Positions 43,901-51,038 of a DNA stretch of 64,000 nucleotides are shown here, piece after piece (the stretch's first letter is position 1; each line of letters opens with the position of its first letter). The translations under genes were made by a program, and so were the position numbers. Below the pieces are notes generated by a model that had not been told where the DNA came from, ran no database searches, and saw only the letters and a program-made list of their open reading frames with translations. The stretch comes from Marmoricola sp. (GTDB taxonomy: Bacteria > Actinomycetota > Actinomycetes > Propionibacteriales > Nocardioidaceae): positions 146,690-210,689 of the forward strand of contig JAOPYE010000029.1 of assembly GCA_025964775.1 (NCBI GenBank), given 5' to 3'.

Positions 43901-44208
43901 TGCGCGGGACAGTCCGCCTGCGCACCCGGCGTCCCCAGGTAGACGGCCGTCCTGTCGAACCGGAGGCACGCACGGGGGTGCGAGCGCAGATCGACCACCG
44001 GCCAGTCGGCAGGCACCGTGACCCGCACACCGTGGTAGGTGACGAACCGGGCTGAGGACGCGACGTGTGCTGCGGTCACTGCCTGCTCGTCGGACGTGGG
44101 CGGACCCTGCACGATGCTGGGCGCGAGCAGCACGACCAGAGCCGCAGCAGAGCCAGAGATGGCGTAGCCGACCCGCTTGATCACCAGACTCGCCTGGGCG
44201 ACACGCAT
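40960..44208 (-). CDS. Large secreted DUF1906 glycoside-hydrolase-like protein with FN3 repeats
   Basis: The 1082-residue protein starts with a signal or anchor helix (13-32). A DUF1906 domain follows at about 225-457 (TGMAFDTCSAPSVTSMKAW, AGIYIGG, PIYYDMEAY at 332-340, SGAYGS), a fold related to GH25-type lysozymes. Next come a golvesin-C/xanthan-lyase-like domain (about 465-602), three fibronectin type III repeats (about 604-890, each with W-S-A-P and T-GLTN/D-G-AYT motifs) and two Ig-like beta domains to the end. The ATG at 44208 has GGAGGGGG upstream. It likely acts on or binds cell-wall or capsular polymer outside the cell. No LPXTG anchor is present. Confidence 0.85.
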   Translation of the reverse strand: MRVAQASLVIKRVGYAISGSAAALVVLLAPSIVQGPPTSDEQAVTAAHVASSARFVTYHGVRVTVPADWPVVDLRSHPRACLRFDRTAVYLGTPGAQADCPAHAVGRSDTIWLRPVASAPQDVTMSHAARVGGLAARVGVEPVAHDEQAEFPAQGVELDATWGTDSSSVDHVLSSAVASGTPPTSAPAPTVTAAATTDAPAARAASTPASFTAQPAATGASSTFTGMAFDTCSAPSVTSMKAWLSSPYRAAGIYIGGSMRACGDGNLSASWVTQVRALGFGLLPLYVGVQAPCVYQSGLATIVASKAAAQGTSSADDAVSRAKFFGLGAGTPIYYDMEAYNSGVAGCMQTVMKFVSAWTAELHRLGYKSGAYGSTASLMVNMATSVGSTGFNVPDDVWFAHWNQLQTTSDASSYPAFSDNYWRSHQRVHQYAGGANQSWGGVSLNIDANWVDAAVAGTAVPVNYGTNVLGPGSSGFVFTGSMTYWRSGAPAGLKRMAYWTYSNGSTEANGATWSAHLAPGRYAVEAYIPSTNATAKAPYTITDALGTTHKIISQQSNGAYANLGTYTAKAGGSIVVHVGDNDPSATKTKIGVDAMAFRLIVTVPGAPTGVSATPGNAKAVVSWSAPASNGGAPITAYKVTASPGGRTASTTGATTATVTGLTNATAYTFTVTATNSIGTSAASVASTPVTPQGPPDAPTGVAASSADHSATVSWSAPAFDGGSAVTGYTVVAIDTSNRNARSTVCAGSLSSTTTSCTATGLTNGHAYTFTVAAANAIGTGPASTPSTAVTPATVPNAPTGVSAASGDGAARVSWSAPYNGGSTITAYTATAQPGGASCSTTAATTTSCTIAGLLDGSAYTVTVTASNRMGISQLSSPASVTPLARSTTTATVPAAATYGHVYSIPVTVSSALTVSGTVTAKAGTTTLGTATLGASTYSNGRYTATARILVSGTAVPTGAYRIAVTYHGNLDVAPSTSAPGAVTIRKEATTTSARLNTSRVRHRAHAKITMTVAAWGTTPTGILAVYDGTTRISRVLLSRSANGTITIALPLLRPGTYRLTVYYRGNRNLRPSTSRTVVLHSL

Positions 44209-44290
44209 AGGAACCCCCTCCACCTGAGCGTCACATGGCAGACCCGTCCGATTTGCCCAACTAACAGAGGTTGACACACCGTCGCCGTGC

Positions 44291-45133
44291 TCACGGCCGA
44301 TACACGCCCTTGCAAAGGACTTCTTCACCATCGCTCAGGCGCGGTGGGGTCACCCGCCCTCTGACCGCTTCGTGGATGAGCACAACGATCGCAACTGGCA
44401 CGGTGGCCGGCAGGACATCGACGATCAGGAACAGCAGATCGAAGACGATCGAGCACACGAACGTCGCGAACGCGAGTCCGACAGCCCGCCGACGCCCGGC
44501 CTCCTGGTGCAGGATCACGCCGAAAACTGCGGCCACGAAAAGGTCGCCGTAGCCGACGAGAGCGGACCCGAAGACGGCCACCTGCAGATGAGGAAGGCCC
44601 GCACTCGTCGAAGCCGCGTTGAGTGTGTTGTTCGGCGCCTCGAGCAGATGTCCGAAGACGAGCACGGCGTCAAGCGCGGCCATGACGACTATGCCGACCT
44701 TCAGCATCGCGGTCGGCGCGAGGTCGCCCAGGAACCCCGCGATCGCCGTGGAGCTGAGTGCGGTGAGTGCGACGGCAGCCGCTTGTCCGGGCAGCCCCGG
44801 TACCTTCACTGCGACCGCCAGCATCGTGGCGGCACCTGCTGCGGCCAGCACCCAGGCTCGTGCAGCGCCGCGCGATCCGCCAGCAGGCACTCCTCGCAGC
44901 GCGACGACACCAAGCATCGGAACGGCGATCAACGCGACCCAGGCGTAGAGGCTCGCGACGCCCGGGGCGACCGCCAGCAGGGCGATCGTTCCACCCAGAG
45001 ATGCCGGGAGCACGATCGCCCAGACGGAACCCCGGGCGCGGGCCAGCACCCGCGGTTCGAACGTGCGCGGCGAGGCGACCAACGCCGCCTGGACTCCCAC
45101 GAGAACCACCTCGGAAGGCCAAAAGGCAAGCAC
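44291..45133 (-). CDS. Nine-helix membrane protein with presenilin-like GxGD motifs
   Basis: The 280-residue protein has about nine membrane segments. D155 lies in the sixth (MAALDAVLVF), a GYGD motif at 194-197 in the seventh, and PAT at 242-244 at the start of the ninth. This is the order and topology of presenilin-type aspartyl proteases (YD in TM6, GxGD in TM7, PAL in TM9), although the YD tyrosine and the PAL leucine are replaced. Whether it is a protease is inference; A24 prepilin peptidases also use GxGD but with a different spacing. The GTG at 45133 is chosen because TAGGCT lies 6 nt upstream. Confidence 0.75.
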   Translation of the reverse strand: MLAFWPSEVVLVGVQAALVASPRTFEPRVLARARGSVWAIVLPASLGGTIALLAVAPGVASLYAWVALIAVPMLGVVALRGVPAGGSRGAARAWVLAAAGAATMLAVAVKVPGLPGQAAAVALTALSSTAIAGFLGDLAPTAMLKVGIVVMAALDAVLVFGHLLEAPNNTLNAASTSAGLPHLQVAVFGSALVGYGDLFVAAVFGVILHQEAGRRRAVGLAFATFVCSIVFDLLFLIVDVLPATVPVAIVVLIHEAVRGRVTPPRLSDGEEVLCKGVYRP

Positions 45134-45139
45134 CGCCAA

Positions 45140-45145
45140 AGCCTA
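45140..45145 (-). promoter_or_regulatory. Leaderless -10 box of the GxGD-like gene
   Basis: TAGGCT on the minus strand, then 6 nt, then the GTG at 45133. A TTG at 45139 would lie between the box and the start and is less likely. Confidence 0.6.
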
Positions 45146-45266
45146 TGTCGTGAGTCCTCCGACCCCGTGGGCGGTGAGCACCTGCCTATCATGGATCCGT
45201 TCGTCATCCGCGGTCGACGTGGTGCTCGCGAAGCGGGCACGAGGGAGATGGCGGAAAGGAACCCGG

Positions 45267-46541
45267 ATGGACAGGCGAAACCGGCAGGTCCGCAGCGGTT
45301 CGCCAGTCGCCGGGGTTGTGATGGCGGCGCTGACCCTGGCTGTGGCCGCCAGCGGATGCGCTGGCAACGTGTCCATCCGACCGCCGGCGGCGCCTCCCGG
45401 CACAGCGCAGGACACCGAGGTCGTGGTGCAGGCTGACCTTGACCAGTTCGCAGCTGCCGTGCGAGGTGGCGACGTGTCGGTGGCGCCGTCGATCGAGGCC
45501 CCCGGTTCGAGCCTGGTGCGCGACGTCGTCGAGAACGCGGCGGCCCTCGGCATTCGGGACTTCAGTGTGCGAGACGTCGACGACCACACGTCGGCCCCCG
45601 GTGCTGCCATTCAGGACGAGTACGGGTCGGGTGCCTGGGTCTCGACCGTGCAGTTCTCCTACAGGCTCCCGCAGGATCCTGGCCCGACGACCATGGAGAG
45701 CGATGTCGTCTTTGTCCCTGGGCAGGACGGGAGTGCCCGGATCGTGGGAATCGGCGCTCCGGGTGCGCGTGGCGCCTTGTGGCTGCAGGGCCGGGTAGGT
45801 GTCCGGAAGGACGCCCAGATACTCCTGATCGCAGCCGAGGGACAGTCGGTCGCGCGTTATTGGGCCTTTGCCCGGCGTGCAGTTCGCGACGTCACCGCGG
45901 TCCTTGGGCCTCGGCGAGCACCCCTGGTTTTCGAAGTACCCAGCAGCCAGTCCGAGCTCGAGCAGCTGATCAACGCGCCTGTCGGTACCTACAACCTGAT
46001 CGCCGGGGTCACTGCGAGCATCGACGGCTCCGCGACAGATCGCACCCCCGTGCACAGCTTCTTCAACACGAATCTGATGACCCACGAAGGTCGGCGGGGC
46101 GGGCAGCTCGTGGTCAGCCATGAGGCCACCCTGCAGGCGACCCGCGCGCCGGTCAGTCCGATACCGATCTGGATGGAAGAGGGCTTCGCCGACTACGTTC
46201 CGTTGGCCAGTGCAGGGCTGCCGTTGCAGGTGACCGCCAAGGAGATCTCGGCGCAGGTGCGCACGGCCGGGCCGCCGAACCACCTGCCGAACCAGACTGA
46301 TTTCGACTTCACTCGATCGACCTTCGCCCAGCTCAACGCGGTCTACGAGTCTGCCTGGCTGGCATGCCGCTACATCGCGGCCAGGTGGGGCCAGCCGAAG
46401 CTGCTGCTCGCCTACGACGATCTGAACAGGGGTTGGCAGCAGGCGTTGGTCTTCCGGCGAGTTCTCGGACTGAGCGACACTGCCTTCGTTGCCGGCTGGA
46501 GGCACTACCTGGTGCAGATCGCTACCCGCACGCGCTCATGA
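45267..46541 (+). CDS. Lipoprotein resembling a gluzincin peptidase, zinc site degenerate
   Basis: The 424-residue protein has a lipoprotein signal (lipobox AASGC, C31). The C-terminal half aligns by eye with actinobacterial gluzincin-like proteins that read HEXTHVATRA...WLEEGFADYV. Here the segment is SHEATLQATRA (HEATL at 285-289) and IWMEEGFADYV. The second histidine of HExxH is replaced by leucine, while the first His, Glu and the downstream glutamate pair (E304, E305) remain. Zinc binding should be lost, so a non-catalytic role is likely. It is divergent from the GxGD-like gene. AAAGGAACCCGG precedes the ATG. Confidence 0.82.
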   Translation: MDRRNRQVRSGSPVAGVVMAALTLAVAASGCAGNVSIRPPAAPPGTAQDTEVVVQADLDQFAAAVRGGDVSVAPSIEAPGSSLVRDVVENAAALGIRDFSVRDVDDHTSAPGAAIQDEYGSGAWVSTVQFSYRLPQDPGPTTMESDVVFVPGQDGSARIVGIGAPGARGALWLQGRVGVRKDAQILLIAAEGQSVARYWAFARRAVRDVTAVLGPRRAPLVFEVPSSQSELEQLINAPVGTYNLIAGVTASIDGSATDRTPVHSFFNTNLMTHEGRRGGQLVVSHEATLQATRAPVSPIPIWMEEGFADYVPLASAGLPLQVTAKEISAQVRTAGPPNHLPNQTDFDFTRSTFAQLNAVYESAWLACRYIAARWGQPKLLLAYDDLNRGWQQALVFRRVLGLSDTAFVAGWRHYLVQIATRTRS

Positions 46542-46680
46542 CGCGCCGCCGTCGCGCACGGTGCCGGAGCCACCGCGGACTTCGGGCCTGGGCTAGATTT
46601 GAGCACGCCACACTGCGATGACGATGAAGATGCTGTGCGGCAGATACTCCCCGGTCGCGGGGCGAGCAGCGGGAGGCTGA

Positions 46681-47172
46681 GTGAAAACCGTCCGATCCGA
46701 TCCGGGCGCGGACCGGCCACGGCTGTCTGCTCCGGCAGGGCGGGTGCGTAACACGCGTCAGGCAGTCGCGATCGAGGCTGTGCTGGCTGACGCCGACGGA
46801 TTCCGGACGGCACAGGAACTGTTCGACGCGTTGCGGGAGCGCGGTGAGCAGACTGGTCTGACCACCGTGTACCGGCACCTGGGCCTGTTGGCGGAGCAGG
46901 GCAGGGTGGACGTCGTGAAAGCCTCGGACACCGAGGCCCGCTATCGGTTGTGCGGCGTCGGCCACGAGCCCGACGAAGCAGGTGTGCACCACCACCACGT
47001 CGTATGTCGGGTGTGCGGGCGCAGTGTCGAGGTCAGTGGGCCCGAGGTCGAGGCGTGGGCGGATCGGGTGGCCTCGGAAGCCGGCTTCACCGAGGTCACC
47101 CACACCCTGGAGGTCTTCGGGTTGTGCCCGGAACATTCTGCCCCGGCGTCGCGAGGTCAGCGTTCGTCCTAG
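46681..47172 (+). CDS. Fur-family metalloregulator (Zur-like)
   Basis: The 163-residue protein has the Fur winged helix (residues 22-80, GLTTVYRHLGLLAEQGRVD) and dimerisation domain with HHHHVVCRVCG. Structural zinc cysteines C109 and C112 are present, but the second pair is C149 and H152 (CPEH) instead of CxxC. Neighbouring metal-importer genes on the opposite strand suggest a Zur. Mn or Fe sensing cannot be excluded. GGGAGGCTGA lies before the GTG at 46681, so the gene has a leader. Confidence 0.85.
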   Translation: MKTVRSDPGADRPRLSAPAGRVRNTRQAVAIEAVLADADGFRTAQELFDALRERGEQTGLTTVYRHLGLLAEQGRVDVVKASDTEARYRLCGVGHEPDEAGVHHHHVVCRVCGRSVEVSGPEVEAWADRVASEAGFTEVTHTLEVFGLCPEHSAPASRGQRSS

Positions 47173-47186
47173 GAACGAGAAATCGC

Positions 47187-48155
47187 TCAGCTGGTGGCCG
47201 CTTGGCCCTGAGGTTGCTCCGGCGCGGAGACATCGGGATGGCTGCGTCGGCGCTCACCCCGACGGCGACCCACCGTGATCAGGGCTGCGCCCGCGTAGAT
47301 GGCGGTCGAGGTAGCCATGATCGTGAAGCTGGCGGGCAGCGTCGGGACGGCGTAAGCCAGCGATATCCCGATCCACATGCTCGCCACCGCGAGGATGCCG
47401 GACAGGACGAACCCGGCCCACGGCCGGTCGGTCAGTCGCTGGGCAGCGGCCGGTGGTGCCGCCACCAGTCCGAACAACAACAGGGCGCCGATCGCCTGGC
47501 TGGCTTCGGCGGCCGTGGCTCCGACGATGGCCAGGAACAGCGGTCCGAGCAACCGCACGGGCACGCCGCGGGCGCGTGCCACCGCGGGGTCGAGGCTGGC
47601 GAACAAGAGGGGCCGGCCTATCAGGAGCAACAGTGCGATCAGCCCGACTGCGATCCAGGCCGCCGTCCTGGCGTCTGAGGAACTGATGCCGAATATGGAG
47701 CCGAACAGCACATTCACGTTGGCGGTGCTGTTTCCGGTCGCCGAATGCGTCGTGTAGAGGGCGAGGAAGAACACCCCGAGTCCCAGGACCCAGGCGAACG
47801 TCGTGCCGATGACAACGTCGTCGGCCGTACTGCGTCCGCCGAGCAGGCCCAACGCCAGCCCGACGATGACGGTGGCAGCGAAGAGCCCGACGCGGAGATC
47901 GACACCAGCAGCCAGCGCGGCGAGGGCACCGGTGTAGGCAACATGGGACATTGCGTCGCCGGCGAAGACCTGGCCGCGCAGGACGACGAAGTAGCCCACC
48001 AGGCCCGACAGCAGTGCGATCGAGGTGCCGGCCACCAGGGCGTGCTGGATGAACTGCAGGCTCAGCATGTGGGCCAGTCCGTCGATCGGGTTGGCCCCCA
48101 AGGCGTGGTCGATGCTCGTAGCTCGCGCCAGAATCGACGCGTCAGCGCTGCTCAT
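47187..48155 (-). CDS. Metal ABC transporter permease (second subunit)
   Basis: The 322-residue permease of the ZnuB/TroC/MntB family has eight to nine helices. The coupling region is ARARGVPVRLLGPLFLAIVGATAAEASQAIGALLLFGLVAAPPAAAQ. The ATG at 48155 overlaps the stop of the other permease (ATGA). It is the last gene of the SBP-ATPase-permease-permease operon. Two different permeases suggest a heterodimeric channel. Confidence 0.9.
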   Translation of the reverse strand: MSSADASILARATSIDHALGANPIDGLAHMLSLQFIQHALVAGTSIALLSGLVGYFVVLRGQVFAGDAMSHVAYTGALAALAAGVDLRVGLFAATVIVGLALGLLGGRSTADDVVIGTTFAWVLGLGVFFLALYTTHSATGNSTANVNVLFGSIFGISSSDARTAAWIAVGLIALLLLIGRPLLFASLDPAVARARGVPVRLLGPLFLAIVGATAAEASQAIGALLLFGLVAAPPAAAQRLTDRPWAGFVLSGILAVASMWIGISLAYAVPTLPASFTIMATSTAIYAGAALITVGRRRGERRRSHPDVSAPEQPQGQAATS

Positions 48156-49057
48156 GCAGCAGTCCGTACGTCGAGCGAGACCCGCCGGGCAAGCCAATCA
48201 GCCCCGGCGCGGCAGCCGGCGGCGGCGAGGAACACCGCGAAAGCGAGAGTGGTGACCCAGAACCCGATCGGGTAGGGCGAGAAGAACGCGATGCCCTCCC
48301 CGACCCAGGTAACAGCCACCGCGATGGCGATAGACAGGGTCACGCCGAGACCTGGACGCGCGGTGAGCCGGCTGGCCGCGGCCGCCGGCGCCACCAACAG
48401 TGCGAAGACGAGCAGGCTCCCGGTGATCTGGCTCGTGCCCGCGGCAGCGACACCGAGCAAGATCAGGAACGCCGCACTGACCAGCCGCACCGGCACTCCG
48501 GCAGCGCGGGCGACGTCAGGGTCGACGGTGGCGAACAGCAACGGCCGGGCGATCACCGCGAGGACGAGCAGGCAGGTGACACCCGCGATCAGGAGGATCG
48601 TGACCTGGTGATCAGCCACGCCGGTGATGGTGCCGAACAGCAGGTTGTTCAGCCCGGACAGGAACCCCTTGTAGAGGCTGACGAACAGGAACCCGCACGC
48701 CAGCGCGAAACCCTGCACGGTACCGACGACCGCGGACTCCTCCCCGTGGCCTCCCGGACCGACGTCGGCCCGGCCTCCGCCGGGCAACGAGGCAACGACC
48801 AGCGCTCCGGCCAGACAGAACCCGTAGTAGCCGATGCCGGTGCTCACGCCGAGCCAGGTCGCGCCCGCGGCACCAGGGAACCCGATCACCGCCAGCGTGT
48901 GTCCGACGAAGCTCTGTCGACGCAGCACCATGAAGTAGCCGATCGCGCCGGAAACCACGGCGACGATCGTGCCTGCGCGCAGGGCGTTGACCATGAAGTG
49001 GTAGCTGAACAGCTGGTGGGCGTCCTCGATGAGGTTCCAGGTCAGACCTGTGGTCAT
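48152..49057 (-). CDS. Metal ABC transporter permease (first subunit)
   Basis: The 301-residue ABC-3 family permease has the conserved LLLGAIGYFMVLRRQSFVGHTLAVIGFPGAAGATWLG block and ARAAGVPVRLVSAAFLILLGVAAAGTSQITGSLLVFALL coupling region. It pairs with the next gene, whose sequence shares the same blocks but differs elsewhere. The ATG overlaps the ATPase stop (ATGA at 49054-49057). Confidence 0.9.
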   Translation of the reverse strand: MTTGLTWNLIEDAHQLFSYHFMVNALRAGTIVAVVSGAIGYFMVLRRQSFVGHTLAVIGFPGAAGATWLGVSTGIGYYGFCLAGALVVASLPGGGRADVGPGGHGEESAVVGTVQGFALACGFLFVSLYKGFLSGLNNLLFGTITGVADHQVTILLIAGVTCLLVLAVIARPLLFATVDPDVARAAGVPVRLVSAAFLILLGVAAAGTSQITGSLLVFALLVAPAAAASRLTARPGLGVTLSIAIAVAVTWVGEGIAFFSPYPIGFWVTTLAFAVFLAAAGCRAGADWLARRVSLDVRTAA

Positions 49058-49908
49058 CGGCGGTGCTCGGCGTGGGCGTCCGGTTGCCCGACGACGACCA
49101 GCCGTCCAGCCCGGTCGCGCAGGACGTCGATCGGCGTGCCGTACAGCATGCTGAGGGTGTCGGCAGTGATGACCTGCTCGGGTGGACCCATCACGGCTCC
49201 ACCGTGGGCGAGGTAGATCACCTGGTCGAGGTACGGAAGGATCGGGTTCACATCGTGCGCGACCAGCAGGACGGCGACGTTCCTGGTCCGGCTGATGTCG
49301 CGGATCAGGGAGCTGACCGAAGCCTGGTTGGTGACATCAAGGCTGTCCAGCGGCTCGTCGAGCACCAGCAGCTCAGGGTGCCGAATCAGCGCCTGGGCGA
49401 TGAGTAGCCGCTGCTGTTCACCGCCTGAGCACTGTCCGATCGGGCGACGGGCATACCCACTGGCCCCGACCAGTCCGATCACCTCCTCGACCCGCTCGCG
49501 AGCATCGCGGGCGCGGCGGCCGCCGAGTATCGCGGGCAGAGGAGTGCCCCACCTGTCCCCGTCGAGCCCGAGCCGGACGATGTCGATGCCGCGAATGCGG
49601 GTCGTGGGGTCGAACGCCCGGCGCTGCGGCAGGTAACCGATGCGGTCGTTGTGCCGTCCGGGCGATCCACCCAGGACCTTGATCTGTCCGGTGCTGACCG
49701 GTAGCAATCCAAGTACTGCCTTGAGGAGCGTTGATTTGCCGACTCCGTTGGGGCCAAGCACAGCCACAAATTGCCCGGGTCCTATCTGGAGGCTGACGTC
49801 GGACCAGATTGCGCGTCCACCAAGCCTGGCTTCGGCCTGATCGACCACGATCACCGGCGTGTGCGTCGGCGGCGCGGGTCGCCCTGGTGCGCGTTCGGTC
49901 ACGATCAC
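49054..49908 (-). CDS. Metal ABC transporter ATP-binding protein
   Basis: The 284-residue ATPase has Walker A GPNGVGKST, signature CSGGEQQRL and Walker B LLVLDEP with H-loop LVAHDVN. The GTG at 49908 lies 7 bp after the substrate-binding-protein stop on the same strand. Its position between SBP and permeases marks it as the importer ATPase of the operon. Confidence 0.93.
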   Translation of the reverse strand: MIVTERAPGRPAPPTHTPVIVVDQAEARLGGRAIWSDVSLQIGPGQFVAVLGPNGVGKSTLLKAVLGLLPVSTGQIKVLGGSPGRHNDRIGYLPQRRAFDPTTRIRGIDIVRLGLDGDRWGTPLPAILGGRRARDARERVEEVIGLVGASGYARRPIGQCSGGEQQRLLIAQALIRHPELLVLDEPLDSLDVTNQASVSSLIRDISRTRNVAVLLVAHDVNPILPYLDQVIYLAHGGAVMGPPEQVITADTLSMLYGTPIDVLRDRAGRLVVVGQPDAHAEHRR

Positions 49909-49915
49909 GAGAGTC

Positions 49916-50851
49916 TCACTTGCCGGTCGCCCGCGCCAAAGCCGCCTCCAACGCCAGGAACTGGGCGACCTGCCAGTCCTGGAAGCTGGCGTTGGCCGGA
50001 GACAGGGTCTCGGTCACACCGGTCACGGGGATGCCCTGAGCCTTAGCCGCGGCGACTTGGGCGGCGACGTCCGGGGTCGAGTTCTGGGTGTTGAACACGT
50101 AGACCTTGATCACATTGCCCGCGATCTGCGCGTCGATCGCCGCCTTGTCCGCAGCGGAGGGATCGGTACCCTCGCTGATCGCCTTCAAGAAACTCGCCGG
50201 GGTCACCAGGTCCAGGCCCAACGCAGACGACAGCGGCGCGAAGATCGACTCGCTCGCCCCGACCGCGGTGCCGGCGTACTTGGACTTGATATCGCTGATC
50301 AGCTGGTGGTACCGCGCCAGACCGGTGTTCTCGAAAATCTTCCGTTGCGCGTCGAAATAGCTGGCGTCGGCCGGATCGAGCTTCTTCAGGTCGGAGGTGA
50401 TCGTGTCCGCGACGGTCTCGACGTTGCTCGGGTCGTACCAGCGATGCGGGTTGCCGCCGTCCGGGATGTTGACCAGCTGACCCACATCCAGGACGACCCG
50501 GCTTGAGTTCGGGTCCGCAGCCAGAGCCTGCGATGCCCACGGGTCGTACCCGATGCCGTTCTCCACGAACAGTTGCGAATCGGCGATGGTGCGGCCGTCG
50601 GCCGGAGTCGGCTCGTAGACGTGCGGATCGGTGTCGGGGTTGGTGATGATCGATGTCTCATGGACATGTGAGCCGCCGAGCTGAGTCAGGATGCTGCCCC
50701 AGGCGTTGATACTCGCTGCGACGTTGACCACCCTTCCGTGACCCGAACTCCGCGATCCAGCGGGCGAAGTCGCCGTTGCACTGCACGCTGCGAGGGCAAA
50801 GCTGAGGGTCGCGGCTGCAGCAACGGGAAACAGAAACGGGCGAGCAAACAT
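49916..50851 (-). CDS. Metal-binding lipoprotein of the ABC importer (cluster A-I type)
   Basis: A 311-residue SBP with lipobox ALAAC (C23). The expected metal ligands are H77 (DPHVYEP), H136 (NPHRWYDP), E201 (GASESIF) and E281 (TGVTETLS). Canonical zinc ZnuA/TroA proteins use His at the third site and Asp at the fourth; a glutamate at the third site is typical of manganese PsaA-type proteins. Specificity is thus uncertain. There is no long His-rich loop. The ATG at 50851 (MFARPFLF) is preferred to 50863 because GGAG lies 6 nt upstream of it. Confidence 0.88.
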   Translation of the reverse strand: MFARPFLFPVAAAATLSFALAACSATATSPAGSRSSGHGRVVNVAASINAWGSILTQLGGSHVHETSIITNPDTDPHVYEPTPADGRTIADSQLFVENGIGYDPWASQALAADPNSSRVVLDVGQLVNIPDGGNPHRWYDPSNVETVADTITSDLKKLDPADASYFDAQRKIFENTGLARYHQLISDIKSKYAGTAVGASESIFAPLSSALGLDLVTPASFLKAISEGTDPSAADKAAIDAQIAGNVIKVYVFNTQNSTPDVAAQVAAAKAQGIPVTGVTETLSPANASFQDWQVAQFLALEAALARATGK

Positions 50852-50934
50852 CCAGTACTCCATCAGGGTGTCAGGTCGAGGTGACCGAAGGTTCACGACC
50901 TCACGACAGGCGTGCGGTCGTTGACGCTGGCACA

Positions 50935-50963
50935 ACTTAAGGCTAAATGACATTGATTGTCAA
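50935..50963 (-). promoter_or_regulatory. Sigma70-type promoter of the metal-importer operon
   Basis: On the minus strand, TTGACA (50963-50958) is separated by 17 nt from TTAAGT (50940-50935). This is a nearly consensus housekeeping promoter, far more so than others in the window. The Fur-type box overlaps the -35. Transcription would start near 50928, leaving a leader of about 77 nt. Confidence 0.65.
50948..50962. promoter_or_regulatory. Fur/Zur-type 15-bp box
   Basis: TGACATTGATTGTCA fits the 7-1-7 inverted-repeat form used by Fur-family dimers: TGACA and TGTCA outer blocks are perfect, and one inner base pair differs. It covers the -35 of the importer promoter, so metal-loaded regulator would block RNA polymerase. 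Confidence 0.7.
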
Positions 50964-51038
50964 TTGCAGTAAGGGTCACGTTAGGCTTGTCGTGGCGGCC
51001 AATCGGCGGTGCCCTGATCGTGCGAGAAATGGATCATC

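Noticed and set aside
44271..44276. TTGACA -35-like hexamer upstream of the DUF1906 gene
   Set aside because: It points into the 3' end of the GxGD-like gene on the wrong strand and has no matching -10.
44372..45436. Plus-strand frame of 354 residues opposite the GxGD-like gene
   Set aside because: It is hydrophilic and repetitive in composition, with no homology recognised. The minus-strand frame has helices, motifs and a promoter box.
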